This document shows, one piece after another, positions 1 to 8,402 of a DNA stretch of 64,000 nt (position 1 is the stretch's first letter; every line of letters starts with the position of its first letter). The stretch is from Bacilliculturomica massiliensis (GTDB lineage Bacteria; Bacillota; Clostridia; Peptostreptococcales; Anaerovoracaceae): contig NZ_LR027603.1 of assembly GCF_900605495.1 (NCBI RefSeq), positions 1,613,997-1,677,996 of the forward strand, given 5' to 3'. The notes below the pieces were generated by a model. That model did not search any database. It saw nothing but the letters and a program-made list of their open reading frames with translations, and had not been told where the DNA came from. Made by a program: the position numbers and the translations under genes.

Positions 1-1100
1 ATCGCCAGAGACGCCGCGGCGCCGATCCCCTCTTTCTCCTCTGCCGCCCGATGCAGCAGTTCCGGATACCTTCTGGACTCCGCCATCCGGCCGGTGAGTC
101 CGTCCACCAGCCTGACGCCCTCTTCCGTCACCAGATAGTCCCGCCCCCGTTCCAGCAGATACTTCGCCTCCAGAGCGGCCATCATAGCCGAATGCATACC
201 GGCGTTCTCTTCCGCATACAGATTGTCGATCCCCAGCAGGCTTTCCGCCAGTGAGATCCCTTTCGCCGTCAGCCAGACCCGGGCGCCGGCAGCATCCGTC
301 TCGACCTCCGCCGGACCCATGCGTCCTGCCGCCCGCCAGGCCAGTTTTACCGGCCCGTCTTCCGTCGTCTGCGCGCTCTCTTCACGGTCCCTCTCCGGCA
401 TGCTCCCCGCCAGCACCAGCGGGATCCGCGCTTCGTCGATGAGGATGGAATCAGCTTCGTCCACGATCCCGCAGGACGTGGGGATGACCACCCACTCTTC
501 CTGCTCCATGCAGAGAAAATTTTTCAGATAGTCAAATCCAGCCTCCCTGGCCGTAATATACAGCACGTCGGCTCCGTATCCCAGTCTTCGTTCCCGTTTA
601 TTGCTCTTCTGGACGATACAGGCGCTGGTGAGACCGCAGTATCTGTAAAAAACCTGATTGGCCCTCCAGTCCCGCTCTGCCAGATAGTCGTTATAGACAA
701 AGATATGTACTTTCTCGCCCCCCAGGGCCCGGGCCGCCGCCGTCACTGCGGCGGCTAACGTCTTTCCCTCGCCGGTGGGCAGCTGAACGATCTTACCGTT
801 CTCCATGGCCAGGGCGGCGGCCAATTGCGTATCAAACAGCTTCAGCCCGGTGCAGCGAAATACCGCCTGCGAAAGCAGGCTGTAAAGTTCCGCGCATTCC
901 TCCGCTCCCATCTTCGCACCGGCGCTCTGAAGCGGTCCGGCGCTCTGTTCCCTGCGGATCCTGCGGCGCTCCGCCGCGCGCGCTATGTGTTCCTGCAGCT
1001 CCCCATCCGGCGTTTCTTCCCAGTCAGATCCTTTCATTTCCATTATTAAATCAGCATACGGCAAAATAAGCCGTCCCTGTCCCGGCTGTCTTTTTCTCAT
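1..1100 (-). CDS. Divergent SecA-like translocase ATPase, N-terminal part (cut by window edge)
   Basis: An open frame runs from an ATG at 1100 to the window edge without a stop (366 codons visible), preceded by AGAAAGGAG at good spacing. SecA hallmarks are clear: a Walker A loop LPTGEGKT near residue 106, NDYLAERD, a Walker B region VDEADSILIDEA near residue 215, and the later GRMAESRRYPELLH stretch that matches the SecA preprotein-crosslinking segment. SecA is the cytosolic motor that pushes preproteins through SecYEG. The copy is divergent: LPTGEGKT replaces the usual MKTGEGKT and DEARIPL replaces DEARTPL, and the N-terminus is unusual. It may therefore be an accessory SecA2-type paralogue rather than the housekeeping SecA. 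It is the last visible gene of a minus-strand operon of unknown membrane proteins. Its C-terminal scaffold and any zinc tail lie outside the window. Confidence 0.85.
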   Translation of the reverse strand, partial: MRKRQPGQGRLILPYADLIMEMKGSDWEETPDGELQEHIARAAERRRIRREQSAGPLQSAGAKMGAEECAELYSLLSQAVFRCTGLKLFDTQLAAALAMENGKIVQLPTGEGKTLAAAVTAAARALGGEKVHIFVYNDYLAERDWRANQVFYRYCGLTSACIVQKSNKRERRLGYGADVLYITAREAGFDYLKNFLCMEQEEWVVIPTSCGIVDEADSILIDEARIPLVLAGSMPERDREESAQTTEDGPVKLAWRAAGRMGPAEVETDAAGARVWLTAKGISLAESLLGIDNLYAEENAGMHSAMMAALEAKYLLERGRDYLVTEEGVRLVDGLTGRMAESRRYPELLHRAAEEKEGIGAAASLA

Positions 1101-1145
1101 ATTTCAAATCTCCTTTCTGTCGATGCACCAACTGACAGAAAGGAT

Positions 1146-1352
1146 CTATTCGATCTTGCACACGGATCTCACTACAGACAGGTATCCCGCCGGCTCCATG
1201 TCCGGCTCAAACACCCGAAAGAACAGAAAAAAACAGCTGACTGGGAACAGAAACAGCAGCGAAGGACACAACAAGACCATCGCCAGCGCCACAGCCGCAG
1301 CGATCAGGACAAGTCCTCTGAATATCCGCTCCCATCTGCCGCTCATAGACAT
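1146..1352 (-). CDS. Small hydrophobic protein of unknown function
   Basis: A 68-residue frame lies between the membrane protein at 1419-2126 and the SecA-like gene, on the same strand. I chose the ATG at 1352 because AGGTG lies 8 bases upstream; a TTG at 1358 and an ATG at 1346 are alternatives. The first 45 residues hold one or two hydrophobic segments (GLVLIAAAVALAMVLLC and LFLFPVSCFFLFF) followed by a short polar tail. I do not recognise a family. Operon position suggests it acts with its membrane-protein neighbours. An overlapping frame starting at 1392 is also open, so the call is tentative. Confidence 0.45.
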   Translation of the reverse strand: MSMSGRWERIFRGLVLIAAAVALAMVLLCPSLLFLFPVSCFFLFFRVFEPDMEPAGYLSVVRSVCKIE

Positions 1353-1418
1353 CGCCAAAACACCTGACGAGGGCCGCCGTCCGCTTTTTCATCTGCGTTG
1401 GGCGGGATCTCCCCGTTC

Positions 1419-2126
1419 TTACCTTTCTTCAAATTCCGGATCTTTTTCCGCGGTCTGGACCTCTCCGTCCATCCTGTTTCCCATTTCAGAGATGACCGCC
1501 GGATCCCCGGGAGGGAGTTCTGCCCTCCACGCCTTATCCAGACCGTGGACCAGGACCAACATCCAGATCTGAACGATAAAACCAGCCAGCATCACCAGCC
1601 ACAACAGCGTTTCAAGATAGAGCGCGGAACCGATGATCAGACCCACGTTGACGATCCCAAATACCACTGTGATCAAAACCGCTCTGCCCTGATAAAAAAC
1701 GAACTTTTCATCCATCGCGGCCTCCGGCCCTGAATGACCTGCGTTGTTTTCCCTCCCCGCCCATAAGGCGCTCCGGGGAAGATCGGGGGCCAGAAACGCC
1801 CGGGCGCTGCCTGTCAGCAAAAAGTAGAACAGGCCCATCTCACAGATAATATAGACGCCGGAGCTCAGTCCCTCGCCCAGCTGCCGTCCCAGCACCGGTC
1901 CCACCAGCGCGGCCGCCCATCCCGACAGATTGGCCGCCGCCGCGATCAGGCAAAACGTCCGGGCTGTTTTAAACTCATTCAGATCAGATATGCTGAACAA
2001 CCCGCCGAGACCCGCATAAACGATCAGCAGCGCGATAAAAGGCGGCAAAAGCTGGATCGAACCCAGGTTGATGTGAACCGTCGTCAAAAACAGTCCCCAA
2101 AAGACTACTTTATATTTCTCAGACAT
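1419..2126 (-). CDS. Polytopic membrane protein of unknown function
   Basis: This 235-residue protein has about six hydrophobic segments: roughly residues 7-25, 28-45, 58-75, 85-105, 150-170 and 172-195. A charged loop lies near 110-145 and an acidic tail (MDGEVQTAEKDPEFEER) ends the chain. The start ATG directly follows the TAG stop of the upstream gene at 2127, so the two are translationally coupled. I do not recognise the family. It sits in the operon that ends with the SecA-like ATPase, and a membrane partner role is conceivable but unproven. Confidence 0.7.
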   Translation of the reverse strand: MSEKYKVVFWGLFLTTVHINLGSIQLLPPFIALLIVYAGLGGLFSISDLNEFKTARTFCLIAAAANLSGWAAALVGPVLGRQLGEGLSSGVYIICEMGLFYFLLTGSARAFLAPDLPRSALWAGRENNAGHSGPEAAMDEKFVFYQGRAVLITVVFGIVNVGLIIGSALYLETLLWLVMLAGFIVQIWMLVLVHGLDKAWRAELPPGDPAVISEMGNRMDGEVQTAEKDPEFEER

Positions 2127-3131
2127 CTATTCCGCCTCCCTTGCTTTCACATATTTTACCGCGGACACCCCGTCTCCCGCGTAAGGGCCGTAATAATTAA
2201 GATTATTCAGCTCCATTCTCCGCTGTCTCCCATGCTCGTTTTCAAACAGCAGACAGGGACGGGCGTCATAGATATCGAAGCGTCTCTCCGCTTCCGGTAC
2301 CTGAACGGCAAAAGAAACTTTGATCAGCTTCCCCATCTCATATTCCTTTCCCACGGCCTCTGTGTATTCGTCGCCGTTGATCTGGATCGACCACAGCCCG
2401 TTCATCTCTGCCAGCATGCGCTCCTCCAGACCGGCAAACCGCAGATTTTCCGAAGCCACAAAACTTTCGCTGCCGGTTCCGTCGCTGGACGCTTCCGCCC
2501 TATCCGAATGCAGCCGTTCCGAGCTGTTCTCCTCCGGCTGCCGAAGGATCAGCTTCCCCATATCCGCATTCATTTCCGTGCCGTCGCTGAAGAGCACTCT
2601 GGCCCGGGACAGCGTTACATCGCCAAGCTCCCTGAAGTCCATAGTCTCCAACAAGCTCATGTTCACACTGCGCACGCTGTACCTCCCGCAGGGTATCCCG
2701 ATCTCCGTCTCGCCGTTATCCATAAAAAACCACGGGCCGCCGGTGTTCTCATCCGCCCGGAAGGACAGCTCCGGCGCCTCCTCAAAGATCACAGTCGAGA
2801 CGATCCTGCGGTCGAAACGCTCCGTTAAGTAATACATACGAAATTCCAGGGGGTGGATGTAATTGGGGACGCCGTCATCCGCTTCCGATTCTATGCCGCC
2901 GGCGTCTCCATCCAGTTCCCCTTCGGCGTTCTCCGCTGCGGCCGCCGCTTGCGGAAACTCCAGGTCCAGGTAATGCCTCACAAAAACCGGTCTATCCAGA
3001 TACAGATAAAAAAACAGCGCCGCATAGATCACCAGAGCGGCCGCCGACGCGGCGAAACAGAATAAAAAGATCCGCCGGCCACGCGTCATCTCCCGTGCAA
3101 AATCTCTTCCGCGCTTTTTTTCCTCCATCAT
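2127..3131 (-). CDS. Signal-anchored extracytoplasmic protein of unknown function
   Basis: The start was placed at the ATG at 3131 (an adjacent ATG at 3128 is equally possible) because AGGAGGGGG precedes it; the open frame extends further upstream without a better site. The protein of about 334 residues has a basic N-terminus and one membrane segment near residues 20-42 (IFLFCFAASAAALVIYAALF). About 290 mostly polar, acidic residues follow outside the membrane. No known domain is evident to me. A promoter-like pair lies at 3183-3211. It is the first gene of the operon leading to the SecA-like gene and abuts the next membrane protein gene. A role as a surface partner of that membrane protein is inference only. 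Confidence 0.65.
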   Translation of the reverse strand: MMEEKKRGRDFAREMTRGRRIFLFCFAASAAALVIYAALFFYLYLDRPVFVRHYLDLEFPQAAAAAENAEGELDGDAGGIESEADDGVPNYIHPLEFRMYYLTERFDRRIVSTVIFEEAPELSFRADENTGGPWFFMDNGETEIGIPCGRYSVRSVNMSLLETMDFRELGDVTLSRARVLFSDGTEMNADMGKLILRQPEENSSERLHSDRAEASSDGTGSESFVASENLRFAGLEERMLAEMNGLWSIQINGDEYTEAVGKEYEMGKLIKVSFAVQVPEAERRFDIYDARPCLLFENEHGRQRRMELNNLNYYGPYAGDGVSAVKYVKAREAE

Positions 3132-3182
3132 GATCCCGTCCCCCTCCTGTTCCTCCACGCACCTATCGTTCCCTTTTCTTTT

Positions 3183-3211
3183 ATTAAACAGCATGGCAAT
3201 AAAAAAAGCAA
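3183..3211 (-). promoter_or_regulatory. Probable sigma-70 promoter of the SecA-like operon
   Basis: Reading the minus strand, TTGCTT (3206-3211) and TTTAAT (3183-3188) are 17 bases apart, about 50 bases before the chosen start at 3131 and downstream of the terminator of the small gene. Confidence 0.45.
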
Positions 3212-3252
3212 TGGAAAATACCATCGCTTCCATATTGACGTGTTTTCAGACA

Positions 3253-3289
3253 CGAAAAAGGGACAGCAACCCCATAAGCTGTCCCCTTT
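3253..3289 (-). terminator. Rho-independent terminator of the 44-residue gene
   Basis: On the minus strand AAAGGGGACAGC pairs with GCTGTCCCTTT around a short loop and is followed by a T run. It lies just after the stop of the small gene at 3299. Confidence 0.8.
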
Positions 3290-3298
3290 CCCCGTACG

Positions 3299-3433
3299 TT
3301 ACTTTTTCCGCATCAGTTTTCGTTCCTGTTCACGCATGTGTTTCCATTCGCTGATCAACAGCGGAATGAAGATCATGTACATGACAGCTGTTGCGACGAT
3401 GAAGAAAATCGGGCCGTAAGTAGTTAAAAGCAT
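3299..3433 (-). CDS. 44-residue single-pass membrane microprotein
   Basis: A short but well-formed gene: ATG at 3433 preceded by TTAGGAGGATGATCTT (strong AGGAGG), stop TAA at 3299, then an intrinsic terminator. The product starts MLLTTYGPIFFIVATAVMYM, has one transmembrane helix over about residues 5-28, and ends in a strongly basic amphipathic tail (EWKHMREQERKLMRKK). Small subunits of this shape accompany some sodium symporters, but no transporter gene adjoins it here. The combination of perfect ribosome binding site, membrane helix and dedicated terminator argues that it is real. Function unknown. Confidence 0.7.
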   Translation of the reverse strand: MLLTTYGPIFFIVATAVMYMIFIPLLISEWKHMREQERKLMRKK

Positions 3434-3766
3434 AAGATCATCCTCCTAACCACAGCACTCTCCGCAGCGTCCCCCAACGCCGCCGGAGAATGGGAGCCTG
3501 TACAACCGTTGTTCAGCCCGAAACATTCTTCGTTTCCCTTGATCCCTGTTTCCCTTTTTTGATAAATGTTCATTTCATTCTTTCCCCCTAATCCCTCTTC
3601 CAACATTATCCTCAATTTCCGTTCAGAATACTGTCGAAATTTTGTTACATGCCGCCGGATATTTCCAACAATACCCGACAGCATCGGCGGATTTCACACA
3701 CCATCTCCGCCTTATCCCCTTTTTAAGACACCATAGCCTTGTCAGACTGACTAATTCAGGTCCGAG
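3434..3766 (-). other. Leader region of the microprotein gene with a stable hairpin
   Basis: This 333-base stretch has no convincing gene. At 3459-3489 the minus strand forms a stable stem (TCTCCG...CGGAGA outer, GCGT...ACGC inner, GGGG-rich loop) about 15 bases before the AGGAGG of the 44-residue gene, so it could affect translation. A 49-codon frame (ATG near 3573) ends at 3424, inside the start of the microprotein gene. It could be a coupled leader peptide but has no clear ribosome site. Confidence 0.4.
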
Positions 3767-4204
3767 TTAGAGGCTGATGGCGGACGAGTATCTGCCGCTG
3801 GTCCGATTAACCACACCATTGACTTTGTCCTCAAATACTACTTTAATGCGATACGTTCCAGAAGCATTGACATCAATATACTCGACCACATCAATTTCAC
3901 CAGTCCTGGAATTTCCATAAACTTCATAGGGCGCATAATATTGATCCCAGCCACTGGAGTACTTCCGCTCAACAGTCACCGTAGCCTTGATGTATTCAAC
4001 ATTGGTGCTGAAAGAACTGGCTGAATAAATGGCCTTTCCTCGCAGTGCATCTGCACGGGTAAAGCTAACACTACCACTGCCGATGGTGCGCGTGTCATCC
4101 ACCCCGTTCACTTTTACGTCTAAGTCAGCTGCAAAAGCTGCTGTTGTGGAAAAGAGCAGGACTACGCACATTACAATAACAAATAAGCTTCTTCTTTTCT
4201 TCAT
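3767..4204 (-). CDS. Small secreted protein of unknown function
   Basis: The start at 4204 (MKKRRSL) is chosen over the upstream ATG at 4222 because that longer start would place AAAGGAGGAG inside the gene. A classic signal peptide covers residues 1-26 (basic MKKRR, hydrophobic core, cleavage after AFA/A). The mature part of about 120 residues is rich in Ser, Thr, Val and Tyr and looks like an all-beta domain, with no Cys. It lies 90 bases downstream of the anti-sigma-like gene on the same strand and shares its low GC content. It may be an output gene of the sigma factor. No family recognised. Confidence 0.7.
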   Translation of the reverse strand: MKKRRSLFVIVMCVVLLFSTTAAFAADLDVKVNGVDDTRTIGSGSVSFTRADALRGKAIYSASSFSTNVEYIKATVTVERKYSSGWDQYYAPYEVYGNSRTGEIDVVEYIDVNASGTYRIKVVFEDKVNGVVNRTSGRYSSAISL

Positions 4205-4293
4205 TTCTCCTCCTTTGGTCATATGATTGTAACAGGTTCCACTATATAAGATGCTTTTTGTGACTCAAAAATTGCAAAAAGTAAGAAATATTT

Positions 4294-5067
4294 TTATTTT
4301 AGATTATTATAAATTTTTTCCAACTCCTGATTCTCTAATTCGCCTGAGATAATGAACCTAGTTTTTTTATTGGGCCAAACAGTTAACATATTATTTCCAC
4401 TCACTTCATCATGCTGAAAATATAATTCGTTTTCGTGTAATGCTTCCCCTTCATTTCCAAAGAAATTAAAAACGTTTTCTGATTCTTCTGTAATACTTCT
4501 CTGTACAATCTTGACCATATCTTCATTTTTATTCTTATACAAGTAAGTCGCATTATAGTAACCAGCTTCCCCCTTTTCTATCAACAAATTATCAAAGGAG
4601 TAGTTGTCTGAAATATATAAGGGCTTTTTTAAATCCGCAAAAAAGCCTTTCCCGATACTATCAATTTGGGCTTCATCTGATATTATGATTTCAGATGTCG
4701 TTTCTTCCATGTCTTGTCCATCAGGCTTTACCTCTGCAAACCCATTCCGAATATTCTCCGCCAGGATCTGAAAGGGCGTCTTATCAGCATTCGCCGTGTC
4801 CGGAACCATGAACGGCGCGATGATCATCGCGCAGATCAGCACGCAGGCCACGAAACCGCCGGCCTTCAGCGCCTTTCGGCCGATGCGCCGCAGTCCGATA
4901 TGACGCTCCGGTCTACCTCTCATAAAGAACTCCGGCGGCGGCACATCCATGTTCAGGTCCTGGAAAAAATCCCAGTCCTTTTCGATCCCCGGCGTTTCCA
5001 TCAGGCGGCGGAGCATTTCTTTTTCTTCGGGAGTGATCTGCACATCTTCGTCTTTATTCCGCTTCAC
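4294..5067 (-). CDS. Membrane anti-sigma-like protein paired with the ECF sigma factor
   Basis: The GTG start at 5067 overlaps the TGA stop of the sigma gene (GTGA), with AGGAGG 8 bases before it, so the two are coupled. The first ~75 residues are cytosolic and charged. One membrane helix follows near residues 70-92 (GGFVACVLICAMIIAPFMV), then about 160 extracytoplasmic residues resembling DUF4367-type sensor domains. Anti-sigma factors hold the sigma factor at the membrane until a surface signal arrives. No zinc HxxxCxxC motif is visible. Base composition changes sharply within the gene: GC-rich up to about 4740, AT-rich for the extracellular part. This suggests a recombinant gene with a newly acquired sensor half. 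Confidence 0.75.
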   Translation of the reverse strand: MKRNKDEDVQITPEEKEMLRRLMETPGIEKDWDFFQDLNMDVPPPEFFMRGRPERHIGLRRIGRKALKAGGFVACVLICAMIIAPFMVPDTANADKTPFQILAENIRNGFAEVKPDGQDMEETTSEIIISDEAQIDSIGKGFFADLKKPLYISDNYSFDNLLIEKGEAGYYNATYLYKNKNEDMVKIVQRSITEESENVFNFFGNEGEALHENELYFQHDEVSGNNMLTVWPNKKTRFIISGELENQELEKIYNNLK

Positions 5068-5609
5068 TGTGCATTCCTCCTTTCCCCGCTATCCGACGCC
5101 AGACTGTTTTTCCTCAGTTCTTCCAGACCTCTGGCATGCTGTGAAACTACAGTATTATAATTTCGGTGAAGCAGTTTTGCGATTTCCTTCAGGGAAAATT
5201 CGTAGTAGTCAGCAAGAAGGACGACTTGAACGTATTCTTTTTTCACTCCATTGCACAGGAAAAGAAATTGATGAATATCCCCATCTCTGCGGATGTAGTC
5301 TTCCACGTTGGACCTGCCCTTCAGCCAGAGCAGCTGATGAGGATCCGTGGGATCTTCGATCTCGGATTCACTTCTTCTGCGGAACTGAAGAAATTCGTTT
5401 TTGGCGATCTGTAAAACACCTGCTTTCACATCTTTGTAGGTTTTGATCAGTCCGGCTTTCTTCCAACACTTGATAACGGTTTCCTGAGCCAGATCTTCCG
5501 CAATGCTGGCATCCAGTGTTAAGGTGTATAACAGTTTTTTAATGTACGAGTAATAAACCCAGATCTCATTTTTGAAGAACTGGTCATTGGACTCCCGCCT
5601 TCTATTCAT
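5064..5609 (-). CDS. ECF-type RNA polymerase sigma factor
   Basis: The 181-residue protein has the region 2 signature LDASIAEDLAQETVIKCWK near residue 35 and a region 4 helix-turn-helix near residues 130-165 (YYEFSLKEIAKLLHRNYNTV). GAAGGAG precedes the ATG at 5609. ECF sigma factors direct RNA polymerase to stress or surface-signal promoters and are normally held by a co-encoded anti-sigma factor, which is what follows here with a 4-base overlap. An extended -10 promoter lies at 5694-5702. Target genes are not obvious; the small secreted gene just downstream is one candidate. Confidence 0.88.
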   Translation of the reverse strand: MNRRRESNDQFFKNEIWVYYSYIKKLLYTLTLDASIAEDLAQETVIKCWKKAGLIKTYKDVKAGVLQIAKNEFLQFRRRSESEIEDPTDPHQLLWLKGRSNVEDYIRRDGDIHQFLFLCNGVKKEYVQVVLLADYYEFSLKEIAKLLHRNYNTVVSQHARGLEELRKNSLASDSGERRNAQ

Positions 5610-5693
5610 CGGTATTCTCCTTCTTCTTACTGAGTGTATTCCTTGGCTATGGTGCTGTAGAAAAAATCTTGTCGATTACCGTCGAGCAGAAAA

Positions 5694-5702
5694 ATTATAC
5701 CA
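5694..5702 (-). promoter_or_regulatory. Extended -10 promoter of the ECF sigma gene
   Basis: On the minus strand TGGTATAAT gives a perfect -10 hexamer (5694-5699) with an upstream TG element. A weak TGGTAG sits 17 bases further up. The transcript would begin about 80 bases before the sigma start. Confidence 0.5.
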
Positions 5703-5876
5703 CGATTTACCTATTGCTACCACCTATTATTTTCGGTGAAATTCTGATTTTTACAAACATTACACGCCATATCTGTCAAAACTGTCAGACCTCTGATACG
5801 GCTTTCCCATAGCCACGGCGACGCTCCGGCGGCCCTTTCCGGGGCCCGGTCGTCTAGCCCGGCTTCATATGAATGA
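5703..5876. other. Intergenic segment with a GC-rich foldback
   Basis: No gene. On the minus strand, right after the M3 peptidase stop, GACGACCGGGCCC can pair with GGGCCGCCGGAGCGTC around GGAAA. It may end the peptidase transcript although no T run follows. Near 5742 a GGTGAAATTC string resembles the repeats noted at 11.0 and 58.6 kb. Confidence 0.3.
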
Positions 5877-8198
5877 TTAAATGGACAGCTGGTCGATCAG
5901 CGCCGCCGCTTCTCCCCGTGTAGCCTGTTCAAGCGGGCGAAAACTTCCGTCCGGATATCCGTTCAGCGCTCCTCCTTTCCAGAGATCGCGCACGGCTTCC
6001 AGCCGGCCTTCGCCGATGACAGCCTCGTCGGAAAAACCTTTCATGCGCCGGCCGCCTCCGGGCAGTTCCGCTCCGCAGGTCTGTGCGAATCGCCAGGTCA
6101 TCAGCGCCATGTCCTGGCGGCTGAGCGCGCCGTCCTCGATATCGGAAAAATCTATCTTCGCTGTGGATCCTCCGCCCTCCTGATCCGCCAGCCCGTACAG
6201 CAGAGCGGCATATTCCCGCCGTGTGACGGATCGCTCAGGCTGAAAAGAGACTCCCTGATCTTCCGATTCAGGTCTCTGCTCCAGCATGCCCGCTTGCCTC
6301 AGGTCAATTCCTCTGTATGACAGGTCGTCCACATAATATTCGCTCCAATGGCCGTACACATCCGACGGAATATCCAGTTCCCGTTCTACCGTGCGCCGGA
6401 TGCGTTCCAGCACATCCTCCCCGAAGGGATGGGACAGGCCGCATTTCTCCAGCGCCGCAAATAAAGGCTCGTCAGGCATGTTGATCAGATCGTAATAATC
6501 TTCCAGCGCCTGACCCCGGTCATGGATGGATCCCGCCCACAGTTCGAAGGCCGCGATGGCCGACACCGCATAGCTGATATAATATCCAGGGGACTCATAG
6601 ATATGGGACGTCTCCACCCAGTCGTAAGGCTGCCAGTCCATTTCATATCCGTATTCCGCGCCGATCCGGGCCGCGGCCTCGTTCAGCTCCTGCAGGGTGG
6701 CTTTGGGGTGGGAATACGCGTACTGCTCGAACTGGTCTGTCATGCAGGCTCCGGTTATACTGTAGATGAGATTTTCCAGCAGATCCGTTTTTCCTCTGTC
6801 CGCGTACTCCCCCAGCATATCGTCATAGTATTCCAGAAACAGCAGTTCCAGCCCCTGGGAATGGACCTCGAAGACGTCCACGTTGAAAGACTCCGGCCAT
6901 GTTGGATAGATCTCAGTCCAGTAAGTCTGATTGTAGTGGCCAAATTCATGGATAAAGGATGTAAAATCATAAAAGGACCCGTCCGGCTGATTCATCATAA
7001 AGACCGAATGCTCCGCAGGCAGGGCGATGGTATAGGCGCCGTTAAATTTATTTTCCCTGTAATCCAGATCATAAAGACCGTATTTCACCATGTAATCATA
7101 GGATTCCGTCAGCTCCGGACCGATCTCGCCCAGATGCGCGGAGACCCGCCTCATCGTCTCCGCCGGATCCAGATATCTGGCGGCGTATTCATTCAGTCCG
7201 TCGGTGTTCTTGGCTGAAATGATCTTGTCCTCCAATGGAACGATGATCTTTTTTACCGACTGAAACAGAGCGGAGGTGTCTTCCGTTGAATATTCCCTCA
7301 TATAGGAACCGTACATCTGATCCAGATAGTTCTGTTTCTGCCCCTGCCCGTTATTGGTGAGCTCCGCCATCTGCGTTCTCACTTTCAGCAGTTCCACATA
7401 GATCGGCCCCAAGACCTCGTTTTGCGCACGGCTGATCTCTGCGCAGAGATCGTTCCACTGGCTGTCGGAGATCTCCCCTTCTTCATACAGTTGGTCGATA
7501 TCCGCCATGCCGACCTTCTTTCCGTTCCAATCAGCGTAGTACTCGTCTATGCTCTTATCCGCGTACTCCGACAGCAGTTCGGTCTCACGGCAGGACAGTT
7601 TTTCCTGCTCCGGCGTCATGGCTTCTTCATCGCCCACAGCAGCGCAGAACGCCTCTCCCCACTGTTCGGCCGCATAGGCGCCGCAGGGCGAATCCAAAAC
7701 AGTCTGCGCCGCAACTCTGAGCATTTCCGAAAGCTCTGTCTCCAGCATTTCCATAGCGGTCTCTTCCGCCTGGAAATACTCGTCCTTCCCGTCAAGATCC
7801 GCCATAACGCCCGCCAGACGGTACATGCCCTCCGCCCGGTCATAACGCCGGATCAGACGTTCGAAAAGACGGACTGTCAGTTCCCGGCGGTCCTCTGACC
7901 GGGACAGTCTTCTGATGTTTCCCGCCAGACTCTTCATCACTGCGGGATCGGTCCGCGTGTATTTCATATCCGCAAAGTTCACCTGTCCGTGCTCTGTGTC
8001 TTTCAGGCGGAACCCTTCCCGCAGGCCTCCGCCGCTCTCCGCTGCCGGCTCTCCCGCCGTGTCCCGTTCTCCGGCGTCCCACGACGCCGCCAGGACCCGC
8101 AGCGGACCTGCCTGCTGTCCACAGGGCGCAAAAAACAGCGCAGCTGCCAGAACTACGCCGGCAGCCCGCCGCCAACCTTTTATTCTCATTCTCATCAT
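5877..8198 (-). CDS. Secreted M3-type zinc endopeptidase with C-terminal SLH repeats
   Basis: The ATG at 8198 follows AGGTG at 8 bases; a GTG at 8210 is also open. The chain of about 773 residues begins with a signal peptide (basic KGWRRAA, hydrophobic core, cleavage near VLAAS). The catalytic zinc motif FIHEFGHYNQTYW (HExxH) is near residue 415, with the third ligand Glu in the following FEVHSQGLELL helix, as in M3 oligoendopeptidases. The last ~130 residues hold SLH-type repeats (REYAALLYGLAD; GGALNGYPDGSFRPLEQ) that normally bind pyruvylated wall polymers. Most M3 enzymes are cytosolic, so a wall-anchored form points to extracellular peptide degradation. The following gene on this strand is the ECF sigma factor, well separated. 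Confidence 0.85.
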   Translation of the reverse strand: MMRMRIKGWRRAAGVVLAAALFFAPCGQQAGPLRVLAASWDAGERDTAGEPAAESGGGLREGFRLKDTEHGQVNFADMKYTRTDPAVMKSLAGNIRRLSRSEDRRELTVRLFERLIRRYDRAEGMYRLAGVMADLDGKDEYFQAEETAMEMLETELSEMLRVAAQTVLDSPCGAYAAEQWGEAFCAAVGDEEAMTPEQEKLSCRETELLSEYADKSIDEYYADWNGKKVGMADIDQLYEEGEISDSQWNDLCAEISRAQNEVLGPIYVELLKVRTQMAELTNNGQGQKQNYLDQMYGSYMREYSTEDTSALFQSVKKIIVPLEDKIISAKNTDGLNEYAARYLDPAETMRRVSAHLGEIGPELTESYDYMVKYGLYDLDYRENKFNGAYTIALPAEHSVFMMNQPDGSFYDFTSFIHEFGHYNQTYWTEIYPTWPESFNVDVFEVHSQGLELLFLEYYDDMLGEYADRGKTDLLENLIYSITGACMTDQFEQYAYSHPKATLQELNEAAARIGAEYGYEMDWQPYDWVETSHIYESPGYYISYAVSAIAAFELWAGSIHDRGQALEDYYDLINMPDEPLFAALEKCGLSHPFGEDVLERIRRTVERELDIPSDVYGHWSEYYVDDLSYRGIDLRQAGMLEQRPESEDQGVSFQPERSVTRREYAALLYGLADQEGGGSTAKIDFSDIEDGALSRQDMALMTWRFAQTCGAELPGGGRRMKGFSDEAVIGEGRLEAVRDLWKGGALNGYPDGSFRPLEQATRGEAAALIDQLSI

Positions 8199-8346
8199 CT
8201 GTGTGTCCACCTGTCCTTCGATAAGGGCAAAAGCCCAATTATTCCCTGTCCAGTTTATTTATCACCTATTATATACAGTGTATCAATTGCTGGAAATTCT
8301 TTCAACACAAATGTTAAAAAAGTCCTACATCTATATAAAAAGAAAT

Positions 8347-8374
8347 AATGAAAAAAAGCGCGTAATATGGTAAG
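8347..8374 (+). promoter_or_regulatory. Probable promoter of the MATE exporter gene
   Basis: ATGAAA and TAAGAT separated by 17 bases, with TGG just before the -10, lie about 30 bases before the ATG at 8403, which has AAAGGAG upstream. Confidence 0.35.
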
Positions 8375-8402
8375 ATGTAACTCAGTCTAAAGGAGCATAC
8401 AT

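Noticed and set aside
3424-3684. An 86-codon minus-strand frame before the 44-residue gene
   Set aside because: No ribosome site at its first start, odd composition, and it runs across a strong hairpin into the microprotein gene. Only its shorter part is kept as a possible leader peptide.
5780-5876. Riboswitch after the M3 peptidase gene
   Set aside because: The segment folds well but matches no riboswitch consensus I know and lies upstream of the sigma factor's promoter, so it would not be in that leader.
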